Below are positions 1-5,171 of a stretch of 11,181 nt of DNA, one piece after another; the stretch's first letter is position 1, and every line of letters begins with the position of its first letter. Under the pieces are notes generated by a model that saw only the letters and a list, made by a program, of their open reading frames with translations, was not told the DNA's origin and ran no database searches. The DNA comes from DASZFV01 sp035546175 (lineage in GTDB: Bacteria > Myxococcota_A > Polyangia > Fen-1088), in the NCBI GenBank assembly GCA_035546175.1, contig DASZWW010000295.1, forward strand, positions 1 to 11,181, given 5' to 3'. Position numbers and translations under genes: made by a program.

Positions 1-758
1 GCCGCGCCCGTGCCGAATGCCAGGGTGCCAGACGAGCCCGCGACGCCCGTGCCGGACGCCACGGTGCCGGGCGAGCCCGCCGCGCCCGTGCCGGACGCCA
101 CGGTGCCGGGCGAGCCCGCCGCGCCCGTGCCGGACGCCACGGTGCCAGTCGAGCCCTCGAGGCCCGTGCCGGACACCAAGGCGCCCGACGAGCCCGCCGC
201 GCCCGTGCCGGAAGCCACGGTGCCCGTGCCGGTCGTCGTCGTCGAGCCCGACGAAGCCACGGCGCCCGTCCCCGTCCCGCCCGTCACGAGCACGGGGATC
301 GTGGATGCCACGGTACCCGTGGTGTCGCCGGTGGCCGGAGCGCCTGCGGCGCCCGGCGCGCCAGCGGCGCCCGTGTTGCTCGCGGCGCCCGCGGCGCCCG
401 TCGTGTCGGTCGTTCCCGCGCTGCCCGCGGCCGCGACCGCGCCCGCACCACCCGTGGTGTCGCCCGTGCCGGCGGCGCCGGTCGCGTTACCGGTCCCTGC
501 CGCGCCCGTCCCCGCCGCAGCCGTCGGGTCGCCGGAGCCGGCGGCCGCCGTGGCGCCCGCGCCCCCCGTGCCACCCGCCGCGTTCGGGGACGCGCCGTTC
601 GTGTCGTCTCCTGCTGCACCGGAGCTTCCCGCGCTCCCGGTGGCTTCGCCGATCTTTGCACCGACCGACGTCGTTGATGTTCCAGTTCCGCTGCAGGCCA
701 CGCCAAGCGTGGACAGCAGCACGGCGATACTCAACCGCTTCATGAGGCGGCGGAACAT
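1..758 (-). CDS. Gly/Ala/Thr/Ser-rich repeat lipoprotein (3' part beyond window)
   Basis: Read on the minus strand from the ATG at 758, with an in-frame alternative ATG at 743, there is an open frame of about 252 codons with no stop before the window edge, so the C-terminus is missing. The N-terminus has basic residues, a hydrophobic core and a lipobox-like LGVAC (Cys22, or Cys17 from the second ATG), indicating a lipoprotein signal peptide processed by signal peptidase II. The mature part is almost entirely G, A, T, S with some V and P, and no further Cys. It contains GTGAAG-type motifs and, towards the C-terminus, a 13-residue repeat (TVASGTGAAGSPG) encoded by 39-bp tandem units. No enzymatic domain is visible, so it is probably an extended or linker-like surface protein. 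The plus-strand frame over the same DNA is Pro/Val/Ala-rich without a signal and was discarded. No clear ribosome binding site precedes either start. Function unknown. Confidence 0.75.
   Translation of the reverse strand, partial: MFRRLMKRLSIAVLLSTLGVACSGTGTSTTSVGAKIGEATGSAGSSGAAGDDTNGASPNAAGGTGGAGATAAAGSGDPTAAAGTGAAGTGNATGAAGTGDTTGGAGAVAAAGSAGTTDTTGAAGAASNTGAAGAPGAAGAPATGDTTGTVASTIPVLVTGGTGTGAVASSGSTTTTGTGTVASGTGAAGSSGALVSGTGLEGSTGTVASGTGAAGSPGTVASGTGAAGSPGTVASGTGVAGSSGTLAFGTGA
7..222. repeat. 39-bp tandem repeat array inside the lipoprotein gene
   Basis: Units of 39 bp start at 7, 46, 85, 124 and 163, with a partial sixth from 202. The units at 46-84 and 85-123 are identical; the others differ by several substitutions. 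As 39 is a multiple of 3, copy-number change would add or remove 13 residues (TVASGTGAAGSPG-like) without a frameshift. Identical adjacent units suggest recent duplication by slippage or unequal recombination. There are no spacers, so it is not a CRISPR array. The array continues to or past the left window edge. Confidence 0.9.
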
Positions 759-869
759 AGTCGAGGCGATCGGAGGCGCCAGGCCGAATGTCCCGAAACC
801 CCGAAACTTCGGGGCTTCGAGGTGTCGTTTTTTCGACCTGTCTAGGGGTTTCCCCTCGGTTTTTCGGAT
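759..869. other. Intergenic spacer with inverted repeats between two lipoprotein genes
   Basis: This spacer separates two minus-strand genes and is locally richer in A/T than its surroundings. It holds a 7-bp inverted repeat at 799-814 (CCCCGAA, 2-nt centre, TTCGGGG), an 8-bp tandem direct repeat CCCGAAAC at 792-799 and 800-807, a short GGGG-TTT-CCCC hairpin at 845-855, and a GTCG-T6-CGAC element near 824-837. It could hold the terminator of the upstream lipoprotein gene, the promoter or operator of the downstream one, or both. No convincing sigma-70 -35/-10 pair is visible. Confidence 0.5.
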
Positions 870-1490
870 CTAGTATTTCGCGCCCACGAGATCGCCGATG
901 ACGCTCGGGGCGCCGGCCGCGCTGGAGTCGAGCGAGACGAGGTGCAGCCGCTCGCCCGCGACGCAGTAGGAGGCGCCGTCGATCAGGCCGCCCGCCGGGC
1001 TCGCGTCGATGCTCGAGCCGCTGGCCGCGTACGTGCCGGTCTCGGCCACGTCGTGCGGCGCGACGATGAACGTGCAGAGGCACCCGTCTCCGGAGGCGAC
1101 GCACCTCGCGCCTGTCCCGGGGGGGACGGCCGGCGTGAGCTGGGTGCACGCGTCCGTCGGGCTCCCCGCGCCCAGGCAGGCGGCCGGCACGGACACCTCG
1201 ATGGTCCCGGACTCGGTCGCGCTGATGCCGAAGGTGTGGTCGGCGCCGAACGTCGCCGAGCCGCTGACGTCGAAGCTGGAGTGGGCGATGGTGGCCCCGT
1301 CGCAGACCTTCGCCGGCAGGGCGGGACGCGTCGCGCAGGTGCTCGTCAGGGTCCAGGTGCCGACCAGATCGCCGCCGCAGGGCGCGACCTTGCCGCAGGC
1401 GTCCGGGGAGCCGCCGCCACAGCCCGCCGCCGACGCCGCGCCGGCGAGGCCCGCGAGAAGGCCGATGAAGGTCCCGCGCGCCGGCGTCAT
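870..1490 (-). CDS. Cysteine-rich small lipoprotein, unknown function
   Basis: This 206-residue protein starts at the ATG at 1490. Residues 1-23 are an export signal ending in SAAGC, a relaxed lipobox with Cys24 as the likely lipidated residue. The mature protein contains ten further Cys, enough for five disulfides, consistent with a location outside the cytoplasm. A GGDLVGTWTLTSTC segment around residues 38-52 resembles the first strand of small beta-barrel, lipocalin-like lipoproteins, and the rest alternates short beta-like stretches with Gly/Ser/Ala loops. No catalytic motif is recognised. No ribosome binding site is evident upstream of the ATG. Function unknown; it may be a lineage-specific cell-envelope protein. 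It lies 111 bp upstream of the other minus-strand lipoprotein and might be co-transcribed with it. Confidence 0.8.
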   Translation of the reverse strand: MTPARGTFIGLLAGLAGAASAAGCGGGSPDACGKVAPCGGDLVGTWTLTSTCATRPALPAKVCDGATIAHSSFDVSGSATFGADHTFGISATESGTIEVSVPAACLGAGSPTDACTQLTPAVPPGTGARCVASGDGCLCTFIVAPHDVAETGTYAASGSSIDASPAGGLIDGASYCVAGERLHLVSLDSSAAGAPSVIGDLVGAKY

Positions 1491-1691
1491 CGATCGCGCG
1501 CGCGCGGCCCGTCCGCCGTCGCCAGGAAGGCCATGACCTTCGTTCCGGTCAGCATGCGCCGCACGTTACCGCGGTTCCCGCGCCGTTCCGACGATGTGAC
1601 GACGGCGGCGGCGGACCGCGGCGCGCCGCGGCCCGGGCGCGGCACGCCGCTTGAAACACCCCTCGTTGGCGCGAACGCGTCGCGGCTTCTC
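1491..1691. promoter_or_regulatory. Divergent intergenic region between lipoprotein and DUF4239 genes
   Basis: This 201-bp spacer separates a minus-strand gene starting at 1490 from a plus-strand gene starting at 1692, so it should carry both promoters. A 16-nt perfect palindrome, CCGCGGCGCGCCGCGG, lies at 1616-1631. A TTGAAA hexamer at 1651-1656 resembles a -35 element, but no good -10 follows at the right spacing. A short minus-strand reading frame occupies 1487-1555 (see findings). Nothing else is convincing. Confidence 0.4.
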
Positions 1692-2465
1692 ATGAAGGTC
1701 CAGCTGATCTTCGGCGCCATGTCTCTGGCGGTGCTGGTGGGCATGGTGGCCTTCCAGCTGCTCGGCCGGCGCTTCGCGGGGCGACGGGCGCCGCCCGACG
1801 GCGCGCGCAGCTCCGGTCCGGCGGCCATCGAGGCCGCCGTGTTCGCCCTGCTCGGCCTGCTCGTCGCCTTCAGCTTCTCGGGCGCCGAGACGCGCCTGCA
1901 GAACCGCCGCGACCTCATCGTGCGCGAGGTCGACGCGATCGGGACGGCGTACCTGCGCCTCGATCTGCTGGCCGAGGCGGATCGGGCCGTCATCAAGGAG
2001 CAGCTCCGCCGGTACGTCGACGCGCGCGTCACCTACTACGAGCGGCTCCTCGATCTCGACGCCGCGCGCATCGAGCGGAGCCGCGTCGAGGAGCTGCAGA
2101 GCCGGATCTGGGCGCGCGCCGTCGCCGCGGCCGCGCGCGCCGGCGACGTGCGGGCCTCGCTCCTCCTGCTGCCCTCGCTCAACGAGATGTTCGACGTGAC
2201 CACGGCGCGGGACGCGGCGCTGCGCATGCACATCCCCCTCGTCATCTTCGTCTTCCTCGCCCTGCTCTCCTTCGTGTGCGCGTTCCTCGCCGGCATGGAC
2301 ATGGCCCACCCCGAGCGCCTGAGCCTGCTGCACGTCTTCATGTTCGCGGCGACGATGGCCCTCACGGCCTACGTCATCCTCAACCTCGAGTTCCCGCGCG
2401 CCGGCTTCGTGCGCCTGCAGTACCTCGACTCGATGCTCGCGCACCTGCGCACGACGATGCGGTGA
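1692..2465 (+). CDS. Bestrophin-like (DUF4239) integral membrane protein
   Basis: A 257-residue membrane protein. The start is set at the ATG at 1692, directly before the first hydrophobic helix; the frame is open further upstream, but that part is Arg/Ala-rich and looks non-coding. Four helices are visible at about residues 3-24, 44-64, 181-201 and 211-231. Helices 2 and 3 are separated by a long, mostly helical cytoplasm-sized segment. The stretch LLGLLVAFSFSGAETR followed by EVDAIGTAYLRLDLL (about 53-93) matches the pattern I associate with the DUF4239 bestrophin-like family. Bestrophins are anion channels, but channel activity for this family is not established and I do not infer it. No clear ribosome binding site. 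The gene stands alone and ends 133 bp before the PHA operon. Confidence 0.75.
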   Translation: MKVQLIFGAMSLAVLVGMVAFQLLGRRFAGRRAPPDGARSSGPAAIEAAVFALLGLLVAFSFSGAETRLQNRRDLIVREVDAIGTAYLRLDLLAEADRAVIKEQLRRYVDARVTYYERLLDLDAARIERSRVEELQSRIWARAVAAAARAGDVRASLLLLPSLNEMFDVTTARDAALRMHIPLVIFVFLALLSFVCAFLAGMDMAHPERLSLLHVFMFAATMALTAYVILNLEFPRAGFVRLQYLDSMLAHLRTTMR

Positions 2466-2598
2466 GCGCGCATCGGGAGACCTCCCGACACGCGCGCCCG
2501 CGTCGAGTCGGCGACGCCCTGAAAAATCTTCGGCGGCCCCCTTGTTCGCCGCCGCGCGCGCCCCATATCGCTCCCCAAACGAACGACAGGAGCGCGCG
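2466..2598 (+). promoter_or_regulatory. Leader region of the PHA operon with two dyads
   Basis: Eight bases after the stop of the membrane-protein gene lies a dyad with 7-bp arms, TCGGGAGACCTCCCGA (2473-2488). A second pair of arms, CGGCGGC at 2531-2537 and GCCGCCG at 2548-2554, encloses a 10-nt loop. Neither is followed by a T run, so they are poor intrinsic terminators; the first could be an operator. A weak promoter-like pair, TTGTTC (2542-2547) and CATATC (2564-2569) spaced by 16 nt, precedes the ribosome binding site. Each hexamer matches the sigma-70 consensus at only three of six positions, so this is tentative. Confidence 0.35.
2588..2592 (+). promoter_or_regulatory. Ribosome binding site of the phasin-like gene
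   Basis: AGGAG lies 6 nt upstream of the ATG at 2599. It is one of the best Shine-Dalgarno sites in the window and fixes the start there, rather than at the upstream in-frame ATG-less extension, whose residues look non-coding. Confidence 0.8.
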
Positions 2599-3006
2599 AT
2601 GTTCGATCAGCTCGTCGATGGGGTCCGCAAGGCATCGGAATCTTCCCTCCACATGCAGCAGGAGGCGTTCAGGCAATGGACGCGCCTGTGGCTCTCGGCG
2701 GCGCCCGGCTCGACGGGCGTCGGCGACCTCAACCGCGCGACGCAGAAGCGCTGGCTCGAGCTCGGCCTCGAGCTGCTCGACAAGCACCGCGCGGCGCTCG
2801 ACTCGACGTACCGCTCGGGGATCCAGCTCATCGAGCAGACCTTCCAGATCACCGACGCGAAGTCGGGCGACGACTACCGCAAGCTCGTCGAGGACCTGTG
2901 GCGAAAGCTGTTCGACCTCCAGAAGCAGCAGGCGGAGAGCCAGTTCCGTGACCTCCAGGCGTGGTTCGAGAAGTCCTCGGGGCTGGTGCAGGATGCCCGC
3001 GCCTGA
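2599..3006 (+). CDS. Phasin-like PHA granule/synthase-associated protein
   Basis: A 135-residue protein, soluble and almost entirely helical, without signal peptide or Cys. It is rich in charged and Gln residues in an amphipathic heptad-like pattern (for example LWRKLFDLQKQQAESQFRDLQ near 98-118). Phasins coat PHA granules and can activate the synthase. This sequence has the look of the short phasin-family proteins that often precede PHA genes, and it is the first gene of a run containing a PhaB-type reductase and PhaC. Assignment rests on this context plus helical composition, since phasins are poorly conserved. It overlaps the next ORF by 14 nt, implying translational coupling. Alternatively it could be part of a divergent, split PhaE-like synthase subunit. 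It is too short to be an ordinary PhaE, which is around 40 kDa. Confidence 0.7.
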   Translation: MFDQLVDGVRKASESSLHMQQEAFRQWTRLWLSAAPGSTGVGDLNRATQKRWLELGLELLDKHRAALDSTYRSGIQLIEQTFQITDAKSGDDYRKLVEDLWRKLFDLQKQQAESQFRDLQAWFEKSSGLVQDARA

Positions 3007-3262
3007 GGTCGACCTCGCCGGCGGCGGCGCGCCCTCGCCCCGCGCGGGGGCGGCCGATTGGGACGCCTTCGCGAAGCTCGTGGCGCTCGGTGACCCGCGG
3101 CGGCTCGGCGTCCTGTGGCTCGCCGAGCTCCGGCGGCTCACGACGGAGGCCCTCCGCTCGCCGGCGTTCCTTGCGCTCGCGAAGTTCAACCTTGGTTTCC
3201 TGGCCCGGCGCACGAGAGGAGAGGTGTCATGGCGGTCGCAACACAGCTCGCAACGGATGTAG
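2993..3262 (+). CDS. Small helical protein of the PHA operon, unknown
   Basis: An 89-residue ORF whose ATG lies inside the end of the phasin-like gene (14-nt overlap) and whose end overlaps the start of the reductase gene by 34 nt. Codon third positions are nearly all G/C as far as about 3190, like real genes here. The last dozen codons look atypical because they also hold the ribosome binding site and start of the next gene. After a Pro/Gly/Ala-rich N-terminus, residues about 23-70 look like two amphipathic helices (DWDAFAKLV, then RLGVLWLAELRRLTTEALRS and PAFLALAKFNLGFLARR). This resembles the helical style of PHA synthase accessory subunits, but I cannot match it to a named family. It may act with PhaC or the phasin-like protein. 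A pre-existing fusion with the upstream ORF, split by a frameshift, is also possible. Confidence 0.55.
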   Translation: MPAPEVDLAGGGAPSPRAGAADWDAFAKLVALGDPRRLGVLWLAELRRLTTEALRSPAFLALAKFNLGFLARRTRGEVSWRSQHSSQRM

Positions 3263-4020
3263 GGTTCCCAATCTTCAGCTTGCTCGGCAAGCGCGCCTTC
3301 GTCACGGGCGGCTCGCGCGGCATCGGGCGCGCCTGCGCGCTCACGCTCGCGGCCGCGGGCGCCGACGTCGCGGTCGGGTCGAGCCCCGCGGGCGTCGACG
3401 CCGCCGAGGAGGTCTGCCGCGAGATCCGAGAGCTCGGGCGGCGGGCCGAGGCCTACGCCTTCGACGTCGCCGAGCGCGGCGCCGTCGAGACGACGTGCGC
3501 GCGCGTGAGCAGCGACTTCGAGTGGATCGACGTCCTCGTCAACAACGCGGGCGTCACGCGCGACGGCCTCTTCCGCAAGATGGACCGCGGCGCGTGGGAC
3601 GAGGTCATCAACACGAACCTCTCGAGCGTGTTCGAGGTGACCCAGCGCTTCATCGAGGGCATGGCGGCGCGCGGCTGGGGCCGCGTCATCAACATCTCGA
3701 GCATCGTGGGCCGCATCGGCAACTTCGGGCAGGCGAACTACGCGGCCGCGAAGGCCGGCCTCATCGGCTTCACGAAGACGCTCGCGCGCGAGTACGCGCG
3801 CAAGGGCGTGACGGTCAACGCCATCGCGCCCGGGTTCGTCCGCACGCGCATGCTCGACCGCGTGCCGGACAAGGCGCTGCAGTCGGTCCTCGACGTCACG
3901 CCGGTGGGGCGCCTCGGCGATCCCATGGAGATCGCGGCCAGCGCGCTCTACCTCGCGTCGCCCGCCGCCGGGTTCGTCACGGGGCACGTCCTCGACGTCA
4001 ACGGCGGCATGGCGATGTGA
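3229..4020 (+). CDS. phaB: SDR-family 3-oxoacyl/acetoacetyl-CoA reductase (PhaB/FabG type)
   Basis: A 263-residue short-chain dehydrogenase/reductase, the usual family size plus a short N-terminal extension. The start is the ATG at 3229, with AGGAG at 3217-3221, 7 nt upstream. Visible motifs are the Rossmann nucleotide site TGGSRGIG (26-33), NNAG (105-108), Asn130, Ser158 and the catalytic YAAAK (Tyr171, Lys175), followed by APGFVRT and the C-terminal DVNGGM typical of FabG/PhaB. The family reduces 3-oxoacyl-ACP or acetoacetyl-CoA with NADPH. Sitting directly before phaC, it most likely supplies (R)-3-hydroxyacyl-CoA for PHA synthesis, making PhaB the preferred name. A FabG role in fatty-acid synthesis cannot be excluded from sequence alone. 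Its stop overlaps the GTG start of phaC. No beta-ketothiolase (phaA) lies in the window. Confidence 0.88.
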   Translation: MAVATQLATDVGFPIFSLLGKRAFVTGGSRGIGRACALTLAAAGADVAVGSSPAGVDAAEEVCREIRELGRRAEAYAFDVAERGAVETTCARVSSDFEWIDVLVNNAGVTRDGLFRKMDRGAWDEVINTNLSSVFEVTQRFIEGMAARGWGRVINISSIVGRIGNFGQANYAAAKAGLIGFTKTLAREYARKGVTVNAIAPGFVRTRMLDRVPDKALQSVLDVTPVGRLGDPMEIAASALYLASPAAGFVTGHVLDVNGGMAM

Positions 4021-5171
4021 CCGTGGCGGCGAACCCGTTCCTCGCGGCGCTGGAGGAGCAGCACCGGACGCTGCGCCGCTGGCTCTCCCTCCCGCGCGTC
4101 ATCGAGACGGCGCTCGAGACGCGCGTCGGCACGACGGCGCGCGAGGTCGTCATGCGCTCGGGCACCCACGAGCTCCTGCGCTACTCGCGCGGAACGCCCG
4201 CCGCCTGGGCCGAGCCCGTGCTCCTGTGCTACGCCCTCGTCAACCGGCCCTACATCCTCGACCTCGAGGCGGACAAGAGCGTCGTGCGGCAGTACCTCGA
4301 CGCGGGCTTCGACGTCTACCTGATCGACTGGGGCGTGCCCTCGGACGCGGACAAGGTCCTCGGGCTCGAGCACTACGTCGCCGGCTTCCTCGCGCGCGCC
4401 GTGGACTTCATCCTGCGGCGGCACGGGCGCCCGCGCCTGCACCTGCTCGGCTACTGCATGGGCGGCACGCTGTCCGCGCTGCACGGCGCGCTCGCGCCGG
4501 AGACGCTCGCGTCGCTCACGCTGCTCGCGGCGCCCATCGACTTCGGGGAGCGCGAGTCGCTGCTCACGGTCTGGACCGGCCGCGACGTCTTCGACGTCGA
4601 CGCGTTCGTCGACGAGTGGGGGAACTGCCCGGCCTGGTTCCTGCAAACGTGCTTCCTGATGATGAACCCGGTGCGGAACCTCGTCGACAAGACGCTCGCC
4701 TTCTGGGAGCACATGGAGGACGGGCGCGCCGTCCAGAGCCACTTCGCGCTCGAGCACTGGCTCAACGACAACATCCCCGTCGCGGGCGAGACGTTCCGCG
4801 AGTTCGTCAAGAAGCTGTACCAGGGCAACGAGCTCGTGCGCGGCGCCCTCGTGGTGGGCGGCCGGCGCGTCGACCTGGCGCGCATCACCTGCCCGCTCCT
4901 GCTGCTCACGGCCGAGCACGATCACCTCGTCGCGCCCGCGGCGACGGAGGGGATCCGGCCCCACGTGGGCGCGCGCGACGTGACGTCGATGGGCGCGAGC
5001 GCCGGCCACGTGGGCCTCGTCGTCGGCGCGAAGGCGCACGCGCGGCTCTGGCCGGCGGTCACGCGCTGGGTCGCCGAGCGCTCGACGCCGCTCTCGGCGC
5101 CGGCGCGCGCGGCCGCGCCCGACCCGGCGTCGGCGTCCTTTTCCGCGCGCCACCTGCACGCCGTGCCGTGA
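4017..5171 (+). CDS. phaC: Class III-like polyhydroxyalkanoate synthase PhaC
   Basis: A 384-residue alpha/beta-hydrolase-fold enzyme that polymerises hydroxyacyl-CoA into PHA on the granule surface. The start is taken as GTG 4017, overlapping the reductase stop as GTGA; GTG 4023 is an equally plausible start. Motifs are CYALVNRPY (about 71-79), FDVYLIDWG (about 100-108), the synthase lipase-like box GYCMGG with nucleophile Cys147, Asp302 in AEHDHLV and His331 in AGHVGL. These three match, in order and spacing, the Cys-Asp-His triad of class III synthases. Length fits class III/IV PhaC (about 355-370) rather than the class I/II enzymes of nearly 600 residues. A 30-residue Ala/Pro-rich tail follows the last helix. 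Class III enzymes need PhaE and class IV need PhaR, yet neither is recognisable here, so the two small upstream proteins may fill that role. The stop overlaps the next gene's start (GTGA). Confidence 0.93.
   Translation: MTVAANPFLAALEEQHRTLRRWLSLPRVIETALETRVGTTAREVVMRSGTHELLRYSRGTPAAWAEPVLLCYALVNRPYILDLEADKSVVRQYLDAGFDVYLIDWGVPSDADKVLGLEHYVAGFLARAVDFILRRHGRPRLHLLGYCMGGTLSALHGALAPETLASLTLLAAPIDFGERESLLTVWTGRDVFDVDAFVDEWGNCPAWFLQTCFLMMNPVRNLVDKTLAFWEHMEDGRAVQSHFALEHWLNDNIPVAGETFREFVKKLYQGNELVRGALVVGGRRVDLARITCPLLLLTAEHDHLVAPAATEGIRPHVGARDVTSMGASAGHVGLVVGAKAHARLWPAVTRWVAERSTPLSAPARAAAPDPASASFSARHLHAVP

Noticed and set aside
7..222. Possible CRISPR array
   Set aside because: The 39-bp units are directly adjacent with no unique spacers and are in-frame within a coding region, so this is a coding tandem repeat.
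10..873. Plus-strand 287-codon Pro/Ala/Val-rich open frame
   Set aside because: It is the complement of the minus-strand lipoprotein gene, which has a signal peptide and lipobox. The plus frame has no domain, and its end runs through the repeat-rich spacer.
2380..3987. Minus-strand 535-codon open frame
   Set aside because: Antisense to the phasin-like and PhaB genes. Composition is Arg/Ala/Asp/Glu low complexity with no recognisable domain.
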